From the NCBI GenBank assembly GCA_946614405.1, contig CAMOGZ010000017.1, positions 1 to 13,240 on the forward strand: DNA of 13,240 bases. Reading direction: 5' to 3'. The notes under the pieces are model-generated. The model saw nothing but the letters and a program-made list of their open reading frames with translations, ran no database searches and was not told the origin of the DNA. This DNA is from an uncultured Eubacterium sp. (GTDB lineage Bacteria > Bacillota > Clostridia > Peptostreptococcales > Anaerovoracaceae). The first letter of the stretch is position 1. The number at the start of each line of letters is the position of its first letter. The translations under genes and the position numbers were made by a program. Below, piece by piece: positions 1-5,704 of the stretch.

Positions 1-247
<247 letters not shown>

Positions 248-253
248 CATATC

Positions 254-282
254 ATTATATGTGAAAACCCCTGCAATTGCAA
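254..282 (-). promoter_or_regulatory. Sigma-A-type promoter for rpsB
   Basis: On the minus strand TTGCAA (277-282) is followed by a 17-base spacer and a perfect TATAAT (254-259). The start of transcription is predicted near 247. It lies 38 bases beyond the stop codon of the LytTR gene. No terminator separates the two, so some read-through from the LytTR gene into rpsB is possible. Confidence 0.85.
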
Positions 283-320
283 GCATTTTCTTTCTCAGAA
301 AGTATCTTTTTCGCACGGAT

Positions 321-656
321 TCAGTCTGTCTGTGTGGCAAAGCTGTTATACCGTCTCCGGGCCCGGATAAAACTGTCCCGGCCAATGTATAACTGCTCTC
401 CGTTCACGAACTGGATCATCAGATCCTTCATCATGGAAACCTTGTCCAGATTGATGACGCATCCGTTCAGACAGAAGTAAAATCGCTCGTCCAGATACTT
501 CCTGATATTCTCGATCTTCTCGTAATAGGCGTATCGGGTACCGTCGTCGGTCTCCACCTCCAGTTTCCTCCCTTTCCGGACGATCTTCACGATGTCACTG
601 ATCGCAATGCGGACGCTTGTGCCCTTGGTGATGATGGGCAAACACTTCTCTTTCAT
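321..656 (-). CDS. Stand-alone LytTR-type DNA-binding regulator
   Basis: The 111-residue protein consists almost entirely of a LytTR domain. It starts MKEKCLPIITKGTSVRIAIS, followed by the strand segment DIVKIVRKGRKLEVETDDG. The family's most typical block, FYFCLNGCVINLDKVSMM (F-x-H/C-x-N/S-x-x-V-N-L-x-x-V), precedes the C-terminal strands QFVNGEQLYIGRDSFIRARRRY. There is no receiver domain and no membrane segment. LytTR proteins bind direct repeats through loops inserted in the major groove and often control extracellular or stress functions. I chose the ATG at 656 because GGAGGGG lies just upstream; an in-frame ATG at 683 has no such site. The gene sits alone between the rpoZ terminator and the rpsB promoter, and its target cannot be read from context. 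Confidence 0.85.
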   Translation of the reverse strand: MKEKCLPIITKGTSVRIAISDIVKIVRKGRKLEVETDDGTRYAYYEKIENIRKYLDERFYFCLNGCVINLDKVSMMKDLMIQFVNGEQLYIGRDSFIRARRRYNSFATQTD

Positions 657-670
657 ACTTCCCCTCCATT

Positions 671-701
671 CCATAATACACATTACTTTACAATATTATG
701 G
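671..701. repeat. Perfect 8-bp inverted repeat before the LytTR gene
   Basis: CCATAATA (671-678) and TATTATGG (694-701) are perfect inverted repeats separated by 15 bp. They end 15 bases before the LytTR start codon, right next to its ribosome binding site. The element could be an operator, for example for autoregulation, or a hairpin in the mRNA that affects access to the ribosome binding site. No convincing promoter could be assigned around it. Confidence 0.5.
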
Positions 702-805
702 TAAATCTGATTCTTTTGGGGATTCAATGGAAAAGTTGCGCTATCTTTCGCCAAACAATGTCAAAACAGGAGAAAAACAGACACCCGCACCAGTCATTAT
801 TTACA

Positions 806-847
806 GCAAAGAAAAGCAGATACACCGGTCATCACCAGTGTATCCGC
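806..847 (-). terminator. Intrinsic terminator after rpoZ
   Basis: On the minus strand a 14-bp stem (816-829 with 834-847) closes a GATG tetraloop. The left arm begins GCGGATACACTGG and the right arm ends GTGTATCTGC; two G-U pairs are needed. The stem is followed by TTTTCTTTGC. It lies 24 bases after the rpoZ stop codon and closes the gmk-rpoZ transcription unit. Confidence 0.92.
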
Positions 848-870
848 CTGCATTCTAGTCTTACGGGAGA

Positions 871-1203
871 TTATTCCTCTTCAGAAACAGGAGCTTCTTC
901 CTCTTCGACAGCCGGCTCTTCTTCCGGAGCTTCCTCAGAGATCTCAGCAGCTGCTTCTGCCTTCTCAGCCTCCATATCCATAACCGGATCGTTCGCATTA
1001 TCCATAGCAGACTCATCACGGCTGTAGGTCAGAAGATCATCTGCGATCTCATGGGCTGCGATGGATACCGGACGGTCGATGTCGACCTCTTCCAGAGCCG
1101 GTTTCCCGTCGATCAGATCCCGTGCCCGCTTGGCTGCCAGGATCACCAGAGTGTAACGGCTGTCTGCCTTCTTGCGAATTTTATTAATTGATGGATATAG
1201 CAT
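871..1203 (-). CDS. rpoZ: RNA polymerase omega subunit with a long acidic tail
   Basis: The protein has 110 residues. The N-terminal part, LYPSINKIRKKADSRYTLVI followed by LAAKRARDLIDGKP, is the omega core; omega clamps the C-terminus of beta' and helps assemble and stabilise RNA polymerase. The core ends near residue 68. The last 40 or so residues form a low-complexity tail very rich in Glu and Ala. The start is fixed by an AAGGAGGA site and by the TAATG junction with gmk, where the gmk stop and rpoZ start share one base, indicating translational coupling. A strong terminator follows, so rpoZ ends its operon. In many Firmicutes coaBC and priA follow rpoZ; here they do not. Confidence 0.95.
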   Translation of the reverse strand: MLYPSINKIRKKADSRYTLVILAAKRARDLIDGKPALEEVDIDRPVSIAAHEIADDLLTYSRDESAMDNANDPVMDMEAEKAEAAAEISEEAPEEEPAVEEEEAPVSEEE

Positions 1204-1832
1204 TATATCTCCTCCTTATATCGTTCGATCAGTTCGTGTATATTCTCTGTCACGCGGGAATGCTCTGCGATGGTGATGGCCTTCACCCGGGAAACAGCTT
1301 CCTCCAGTTCTCCGTTCACCACCACGTAATCGTATTCCTCTATGTAGGAAAGCTCCTCCAGCGTCTTGGAAAGCCGCATGTCGATGACCTCCATACTGTC
1401 TGTTCCGCGGCCGGTAAGCCGTTTCCGCAAAATCGACATCGACGGCGGAAGAATGAAGATGAAGATCCCGTCGGGATACGCCTTCTTCACCGAAAGTGCT
1501 CCCTGGATATCGATCTCCAGTACCACATCGGTTCCTGCGGCCAACTTCTCCAGCACCTTCTCTCTGGGTGTGCCGTAGCAGTTGCCGTAGACTTCCGCGT
1601 GTTCCAGGAACCCGCCGGAGGCGATGGTCTCCTGAAACTCCTCCTTGGTCACGAAGTAATAATGAACTCCGTGCTCCTCTCCTTCCCTCGGCGCTCTCGT
1701 GGTCATCGATACGGACAGACACATCCGTTCCGGGTCACTGTCCGCCAGAAGACGGCTGCAGATCGTACCCTTACCGGCGCCCGATGGGCCAGAGATGATA
1801 AATAATTTTCCTGTGTGCTTTACTTGGTCCAT
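1203..1832 (-). CDS. gmk: Guanylate kinase
   Basis: The 209-residue enzyme phosphorylates GMP (and dGMP) to GDP with ATP and is essential for GTP supply. The Walker A loop GPSGAGKGT spans residues 15-23. The GMP-binding part includes SMTTRAPREGE (42-52), the H-Y-Y segment near 57, and FLEHAEVYGNCYGTP. The lid segment RLTGRGTDS follows the FIFILPPSM strand. Length is normal for the family. The ATG at 1832 has a GAGGGAG site 8 bases upstream, and the TTGAAT/TATAAT promoter lies 32 bp before it. In Firmicutes Gmk is a known target of inhibition by (p)ppGpp; a small alarmone synthetase gene lies about 2.7 kb away in this window. Confidence 0.97.
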   Translation of the reverse strand: MDQVKHTGKLFIISGPSGAGKGTICSRLLADSDPERMCLSVSMTTRAPREGEEHGVHYYFVTKEEFQETIASGGFLEHAEVYGNCYGTPREKVLEKLAAGTDVVLEIDIQGALSVKKAYPDGIFIFILPPSMSILRKRLTGRGTDSMEVIDMRLSKTLEELSYIEEYDYVVVNGELEEAVSRVKAITIAEHSRVTENIHELIERYKEEI

Positions 1833-1863
1833 AGTCTGCTCCCTCTCGATTCGTCAAGAAAAT

Positions 1864-1892
1864 ATTATAGCATCGAATCCACTGGTATTCAA
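1864..1892 (-). promoter_or_regulatory. Sigma-A-type promoter for gmk-rpoZ
   Basis: On the minus strand TTGAAT (1887-1892), a 17-base spacer and a perfect TATAAT (1864-1869) lie in the 66-bp gap between yicC and gmk. Transcription should start near 1857, giving a 5' leader of about 25 nt with the gmk ribosome binding site in it. This lets gmk-rpoZ be expressed apart from yicC; no terminator separates yicC from it, so read-through may add to expression. Confidence 0.85.
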
Positions 1893-1898
1893 GAGAAT

Positions 1899-2783
1899 TT
1901 ACTCGATATTCTGAACCTGTTCCCGAATCTTCTCCACCTCTGCCTTGATCTGCAGCATGAGGTTGGTGATCTCGATGTTATTGGCCTTGGATCCGATGGT
2001 GTTCGCCTCCCGGTTCATCTCCTGGACCAGGAAGTCCAGCTTCTTTCCGTCGGCTCCGGTGCTCTCTGAGATGATCTTCTTCATCTGGTCCATGTGGCTG
2101 CGCAGACGAGTCAGCTCTTCTGTGATATTACACTTGTCCGCAAAGATCGCAGCCTCAGTCACGATCCGCTCTTCCGGCACTTCCACGCTGCCCTCCAGAA
2201 GTTCCTGGATCCGGGCCCGCAGCTTCTGGGCATATTCCCTGGGAACATCCTCGGCCTTCTCCTCGATCTGGCTCACCAGATCCTTGATCAGGTCCGCACG
2301 CATCAAAAGGTCTTCTGCCAGCTTGGCTCCCTCCACTGCGCGCATCTCCTCCAGGGCCTTGACAGCTCCTTCCACCGGAGTCAGGATGCAGCGGGTCATC
2401 TCCTCCTCATCCTCCACGTCCGGGATCTGCTTCAGCACCTCAGGAAATCCTGCCACCAGAGACAGGTCGATGCTTCCGCTCAGGTTAAAGGAATCCTTCA
2501 GGCGGTTCAGGTTCTCGATATACTGCTCTGCCACAGGCTCATTCAGACGGATGGTCACATCGCTCTCGGTGATATTCTCCACCATGATGGAGACATCCAT
2601 CTTGCCCCGGGCTATGCTCTCCTTCACGGTCTTCTTGACCTTATCTTCCACAAAGCCGTACCGTCTGGGCATCTTTACATTGATGTCGCTGTAGCGGTGG
2701 TTCACGGACTTGATCTCTACCGTGACGTTTCTCTTTCCATCGTTGTATTCACTGCGGCCAAAGCCAGTCATACTTTTGATCAT
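1899..2783 (-). CDS. yicC: YicC-family endoribonuclease
   Basis: The 294-residue protein begins MIKSMTGFGRSEYNDGKRNV and continues TVEIKSVNHRYSDINVKMPR, the hallmark YicC N-terminal domain (about residues 1-155). The C-terminal DUF1732 domain is also clear, with EELTRLRSHMDQMKKII and LDFLVQEMNREANTIGSKAN followed by NIEITNLMLQIKAEVEKIREQ. YicC proteins are reported to be endoribonucleases (Escherichia coli YicC acts on small RNA RyhB); the clostridial member's substrates are unknown. The start ATG at 2783 has a GTGAGGT site. In Firmicutes yicC is normally followed by remA and gmk; remA (DUF370) is missing here and the gap holds only a promoter. It diverges from rqcH. Confidence 0.93.
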   Translation of the reverse strand: MIKSMTGFGRSEYNDGKRNVTVEIKSVNHRYSDINVKMPRRYGFVEDKVKKTVKESIARGKMDVSIMVENITESDVTIRLNEPVAEQYIENLNRLKDSFNLSGSIDLSLVAGFPEVLKQIPDVEDEEEMTRCILTPVEGAVKALEEMRAVEGAKLAEDLLMRADLIKDLVSQIEEKAEDVPREYAQKLRARIQELLEGSVEVPEERIVTEAAIFADKCNITEELTRLRSHMDQMKKIISESTGADGKKLDFLVQEMNREANTIGSKANNIEITNLMLQIKAEVEKIREQVQNIE

Positions 2784-2815
2784 TTCAGTACCTCACTAAT
2801 TAATCATTACATATC

Positions 2816-2844
2816 ATTTTAACACATTCTGCCCTCGTTGACAA
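2816..2844 (-). promoter_or_regulatory. Promoter for yicC (divergent pair with rqcH)
   Basis: On the minus strand TTGTCA (2839-2844), a 17-base spacer and TAAAAT (2816-2821) form a near-consensus promoter; transcription should start near 2809. Its -35 box overlaps the -35 box of the rqcH promoter by five bases, so the two promoters point away from each other and RNA polymerase probably cannot occupy both at once. Confidence 0.8.
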
Positions 2845-2866
2845 ACCCCTATCCCCCTTGTAAAAT
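2838..2866 (+). promoter_or_regulatory. Promoter for rqcH (divergent pair with yicC)
   Basis: A perfect TTGACA (2838-2843), a 17-base spacer and TAAAAT (2861-2866) predict transcription from near 2873, about 29 nt before the rqcH ATG. The -10 region TAAAATGATAT (2861-2871) is repeated exactly, in inverted orientation, at the yicC -10 (2811-2821). Confidence 0.85.
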
Positions 2867-2888
2867 GATATCAGTTCATTTTTACAAG
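2857..2888. repeat. Inverted repeat over the rqcH -10 and transcript start
   Basis: CTTGTAAAATGA (2857-2868) and TCATTTTTACAAG (2876-2888) are inverted repeats with one extra T in the right arm and 7 bases between them. The left arm includes the rqcH -10 box and the right arm lies in the first bases of the transcript. It could be a repressor operator. It cannot form a full RNA hairpin because transcription should begin near 2873, inside the element. Confidence 0.5.
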
Positions 2889-2901
2889 ATGGGAGACAGA
2901 G

Positions 2902-4575
2902 ATGGCATTTGACGGAATCATAACGAGAGCAATGGCAGCGGAACTGGCCGCGGAGATCACGCTGGGAAAGATCGATAAGGTCTACCAGCCGGAGTCCGAC
3001 GAGCTGGTGCTGAACATACATACGAGAAACGGAAACAAGAGGCTGTATGCGACCGTAGACAGTTCTGCGGCCTGCGTGAGACTTATTCAGGAGAATCCCC
3101 TGAATCCGCCCCAGCCCCTGAGCTTTTGCATGCTTCTGCGCAAGCACCTTCAGGGCGGCAGGATCGTTTCCGTGGCACAGAAGGACTGCGAGCGGATCAT
3201 CGAGATCTCGCTGGAGACCCTGAATGAGCTTGGTTTTACTGTGTCCAAGAAGCTGATCTTTGAGATCATGGGAAAGCACAGTAACATCGTTCTGGTGGAT
3301 ATGTCCACCGGCAAAGTCATCGACAGTATGAAGCGCATATCCATCGATGTGAACCGGGCCCGGCAGATCCTTCCGGGCAAGATCTATGAGTATCCCCCGG
3401 CGCAGGATAAGATCCCCTTTGCTGAGGCTTCGGCAGAAGATCTGGAAAACGCAGGCACCACCGGCAAGGCGATCCTGTCTAAGATCGGCGGCATATCCCC
3501 CGCCGTTTCCGCAGAGCTTGCCGCAAGCACTGACCGTAAGGCCGTGCTGGACCGGGCTATGGATGAGATCAGCCGGCTGGACTTTGTGCCCCGGGTGTAC
3601 GTGGATGATCAGAACACACCCCGGGAATTTCACATCATCCCCCTGACAGAATATGAGAACGGCTGCACCGTCATGACCTTCCCGGATCTGTCCGCCGCAG
3701 TGGGCTGGTATTTTGAGCATAAGCAGTCCTCCAACCGGGCCAGACAGAAGTCCCATGACCTGGTGCGCTCTGTTAACGCATCCCTGGACAAGTTCTACCT
3801 GAAGAAGCAGCGCCTGTCCGAGGACCTTCTGGAAGCGGAGAACTCCGAGGACCTGAGACTCTACGGGGAGCTTCTCACCGCCAACATGCACCTGATGAAG
3901 TCCGGGATGAAGGAGATCACCGTCACCAATTATTACGACGGTTCAGAGGTGACCATACCTCTGGATCCCCGCTACTCCCCGAACAAGAACGCCCAGAGCT
4001 ATTTCAAACGCTACGGCAAGTCCAAGACCGCCATCAAGGAGAAGAAGATCCAGCTGACAGAGAACCAGGAGAGCATCGACTACCTGGAGTCTGTCCTGCA
4101 GTACCTGAATAATACCAACAGCATCGCCGAGATCGAGGACCTTCGGACGGAGCTGGAGGACACGGGATACGTCCGCCGGAGGAAGCAGGCCGCCCGGATG
4201 AAGAAGAAGAAATATAAGGCGGATCCCCGCCGGTACACCACCAGCGACGGATTCACAGTCCTGGTGGGAAAGAATAACAAGGAGAATGATATCCTGACCC
4301 TGCAGATGGCCTCCAAGACGGATTACTGGCTCCATACCAAGGATATCCCCGGCTCCCACGTCATCGTACTCACCGGAGGAAAGGAAATCACGGAGACGGC
4401 CATCTTCGAGGCAGCTGCCATCGCAGCCTATCACAGCAAGGCCAGGGACTCCGAGAATGTCCCCGTGGATTACGTCCGCGTCAAACACGTAAAAAAACCA
4501 TCCGGAGCAAAGCCCGGGATGGTCATTTTCACGAATAACAGGACGGTGTGGGTCAACCCAGCTTGTCCCGAATAG
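2902..4575 (+). CDS. rqcH: Ribosome-associated quality control protein RqcH (NFACT family)
   Basis: The 557-residue protein has the full NFACT plan: an N-terminal domain beginning MAFDGIITRAMAAELAAEIT (with FCMLLRKHLQGG at 75-86 and EIMGKHSNIVLVD at 121-133), helix-hairpin-helix and long coiled-coil parts (about 190-440, very charged from 275), and a C-terminal NFACT-R domain (about 445-557) with DYWLHTKDIPGSHVI and the closing KPSGAKPGMVIFTNNRTVWV. RqcH binds obstructed 50S subunits with peptidyl-tRNA and recruits Ala-tRNA to add alanine tails that mark stalled chains for degradation. It is often annotated as fibronectin-binding protein A. The residues at the position of the functional Asp97-Arg98 pair of Bacillus subtilis RqcH read Glu97-Arg98 here. 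The 3' end overlaps the convergent alarmone synthetase gene by 23 bp and hosts that gene's terminator. Confidence 0.95.
   Translation: MAFDGIITRAMAAELAAEITLGKIDKVYQPESDELVLNIHTRNGNKRLYATVDSSAACVRLIQENPLNPPQPLSFCMLLRKHLQGGRIVSVAQKDCERIIEISLETLNELGFTVSKKLIFEIMGKHSNIVLVDMSTGKVIDSMKRISIDVNRARQILPGKIYEYPPAQDKIPFAEASAEDLENAGTTGKAILSKIGGISPAVSAELAASTDRKAVLDRAMDEISRLDFVPRVYVDDQNTPREFHIIPLTEYENGCTVMTFPDLSAAVGWYFEHKQSSNRARQKSHDLVRSVNASLDKFYLKKQRLSEDLLEAENSEDLRLYGELLTANMHLMKSGMKEITVTNYYDGSEVTIPLDPRYSPNKNAQSYFKRYGKSKTAIKEKKIQLTENQESIDYLESVLQYLNNTNSIAEIEDLRTELEDTGYVRRRKQAARMKKKKYKADPRRYTTSDGFTVLVGKNNKENDILTLQMASKTDYWLHTKDIPGSHVIVLTGGKEITETAIFEAAAIAAYHSKARDSENVPVDYVRVKHVKKPSGAKPGMVIFTNNRTVWVNPACPE
4491..4523 (-). 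terminator. Intrinsic terminator of the alarmone synthetase gene, inside rqcH
   Basis: On the minus strand ACCATCCCGG (4523-4514) pairs with CCGGATGGT (4505-4497), 9 bp with one bulged C and an 8-base loop. It runs straight into a seven-T tract (4497-4491). The structure begins about 29 bases after the synthetase stop codon. On the plus strand the same bases encode the conserved VKKPSGAKPGMV segment of RqcH. The plus-strand tail (TCATTTTC) is a poor terminator, as expected inside a coding region. Confidence 0.88.
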
Positions 4576-5245
4576 CTCTCATTTTCATATCCATCTCTGC
4601 GATGGTGTCCGCACAGGACTTCAGGTCCTCTGCGATCTCATCTGCCTTCTCCGGAGGCAGATTTTTCTTATAGCGGATCCGCTGCTCCTGGCTTGCCCAG
4701 AAGTCCATGGCAACGGTGCGGATCTGGATCTCCACGCGCATGCAGCGCTTGGCATTGGAGAAGAATACCGGGATCTCCACGATGATGTGGTAGCTGCGGT
4801 ATCCGTTTGGTTTGGGATTGCTGATATAGTCCTTGATCTCGATCACATTGATATCATCCTGCTGGAAGATCATGTCCACTATGCGGTAGATGTCATCCAC
4901 GAAGGCGCAGATGATACGGATCCCGGCTACGTCATTCAGGTTCTCCTCGATGGAGCGGAGGCTGATCTCATTCCCCTGCCGCATGAGTTTCTCATAGATG
5001 CTTCTGGGTTTCTTCAGTCTGGAGCGGATCGAGGTGATGGGACTGTCATCGCTGACCATCTTCAGCTCCTCGTTCAGGATCTCCAGCTTGGTGGTCATCT
5101 CCAGCATCGCACATTCAAACCGCATCATCAGCACGTCAAATCCGCTGAGAGACATCACGATATCTTCGGGATGAGCCGGCATGTCCTTCTCCATATACGG
5201 ACCAGGAATCCGGCCTTGTGTTTCTTCAATCGTTACGTTGTTCAT
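4553..5245 (-). CDS. Small alarmone synthetase, RelA/SpoT-domain GTP pyrophosphokinase
   Basis: The 230-residue protein holds a RelA/SpoT synthetase domain without an HD hydrolase, ACT or TGS domain, as in RelP/RelQ-type small alarmone synthetases. Motifs in order: IRSRLKKPRSIYEKL (73-87), DVAGIRIICAFVDDIYRI (105-122), IKDYISNPKPNGYRSYH (137-153) and VEIQIRTVAMDFWASQEQ (171-188), with E172 in the catalytic Glu position of EIQIRT. It should transfer pyrophosphate from ATP to GDP or GTP, making (p)ppGpp. The family acts in the cytosol and is usually controlled by transcription or by allosteric pppGpp; residues for the latter cannot be judged here. The ATG at 5245 has a TAGGAG site 6 bases upstream. 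The closest subfamily (RelQ or RelP) is not certain, so no symbol is given. Confidence 0.93.
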   Translation of the reverse strand: MNNVTIEETQGRIPGPYMEKDMPAHPEDIVMSLSGFDVLMMRFECAMLEMTTKLEILNEELKMVSDDSPITSIRSRLKKPRSIYEKLMRQGNEISLRSIEENLNDVAGIRIICAFVDDIYRIVDMIFQQDDINVIEIKDYISNPKPNGYRSYHIIVEIPVFFSNAKRCMRVEIQIRTVAMDFWASQEQRIRYKKNLPPEKADEIAEDLKSCADTIAEMDMKMRAIRDKLG

Positions 5246-5270
5246 AACTCACTCCTACAATAAACCCCTG

Positions 5271-5300
5271 AAAAACGACAAGAAAAGTCGTAAATTCGAC
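5271..5300 (-). promoter_or_regulatory. Weak alternative hairpins in the synthetase leader
   Basis: On the minus strand ACGAC (5291-5287) can pair with GTCGT (5279-5275) and is followed by further Ts, a terminator-like but short stem 25-30 bases before the start codon. The same CGAC can instead pair with GTCG at 5300-5297. The two folds exclude each other, as in an attenuator, but stems of 4-5 bp are weak. No convincing promoter for the synthetase was found upstream. Confidence 0.25.
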
Positions 5301-5317
5301 ATCGGGCAAATTGGTAC

Positions 5318-5346
5318 TTGCTTTCCCCATACAATGGCCTTACAGT
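5318..5346 (+). promoter_or_regulatory. Candidate promoter for the double-CxxC protein
   Basis: TTGCTT (5318-5323), a 17-base spacer and TACAGT (5341-5346) form a moderate sigma-A-like match. It would start transcription near 5353, about 43 nt before the ATG at 5396. Two mismatches in each box make this tentative; a TACAAT at 5329-5334 lacks a fitting -35. Confidence 0.35.
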
Positions 5347-5395
5347 AACAGTACAACATCATTCTGCTGTGCAACCATTTGACAAGGAGGAACCC

Positions 5396-5527
5396 ATGAA
5401 TAAGAACTGCTCCCTTTGTGGAAACATTTATTACAATACAGTCTTCAAAGGTGGCTATGTCTGTGAGGACTGCATCACATATATCAAGCATGTCGACCTG
5501 GAAGAGTTGACTTCCATTGCGGTCTAA
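5396..5527 (+). CDS. 43-residue double-CxxC zinc-binding protein
   Basis: The start is well supported: AAGGAGG (5384-5390) lies 5 bases before the ATG. The sequence MNKNCSLCGNIYYNTVFKGG and then YVCEDCITYIKHVDLEELTS ends with IAV. Two CxxC knuckles, C5-x2-C8 and C23-x2-C26, 14 residues apart, should bind one zinc ion as a treble-clef or ribbon-like fold, followed by a short acidic helix. There is no signal peptide or membrane segment. The pattern C-x2-C-G ... G-Y-V-C-x-D-C resembles the small anti-sigma-G factor Gin (CsfB) of spore-formers, which uses similar zinc knuckles, but the match is too short to call. It diverges from the alarmone synthetase gene and converges on rluD. Confidence 0.75.
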   Translation: MNKNCSLCGNIYYNTVFKGGYVCEDCITYIKHVDLEELTSIAV

Positions 5528-5588
5528 CCAAGATTATATGATTCGTCGTTTGATAACTCGTCCTGACCCTGTGGATCCTTTCTGCAGT

Positions 5589-5635
5589 CTGAACAGAAGT
5601 CCAGGTTCAGCCGTACCGGACGGATTGACCGGTAC
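5589..5635. repeat. Two adjacent inverted repeats in the convergent gap
   Basis: The 192-bp gap between the double-CxxC gene and rluD holds CTGAAC/GTTCAG (5589-5594 with 5605-5610) and, three bases further, GTACCGG/CCGGTAC (5613-5619 with 5629-5635). Neither is followed by a T-run on either strand. On the plus strand they come 60-110 bases after the zinc-protein stop codon and may end its message in a Rho-dependent or processed way. No gene was found in the gap. Confidence 0.45.
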
Positions 5636-5704
5636 AATTATACGTTTAAGTTTATCAGTTGTTCTGCTTACTTTGTTTGAAACATCGCATCCCTATTACC
5701 CTTT

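Noticed and set aside
288..305. CTTTC/GAAAG hairpin after the LytTR gene as a terminator
   Set aside because: Only 5 bp, and on the minus strand it is followed by AAAATGC, not by Ts.
759..764. TTGACA on the minus strand as -35 box for the LytTR gene
   Set aside because: At 16-18 bases of spacing the expected -10 reads like GCGCAA, far from TATAAT, so no promoter was called.
1188..1805. Open frame on the plus strand opposite gmk
   Set aside because: It mirrors the guanylate kinase gene, shows no family motif and has no ribosome binding site.
2800..3891. Long open frame on the minus strand opposite rqcH
   Set aside because: It has no ribosome binding site, no recognisable domain, and an odd His/Gly/Leu-rich composition typical of the antisense frame of a GC-biased gene; rqcH is unmistakable.
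4491..4530. The rqcH 3' hairpin as a terminator for rqcH itself
   Set aside because: On the plus strand it lies before the rqcH stop and the tail is TCATTTTC; termination there would truncate the message.
5318..5395. Upstream extension of the double-CxxC protein to an earlier in-frame start
   Set aside because: The AAGGAGG site fits only the ATG at 5396, and the extension has no conserved-looking features.
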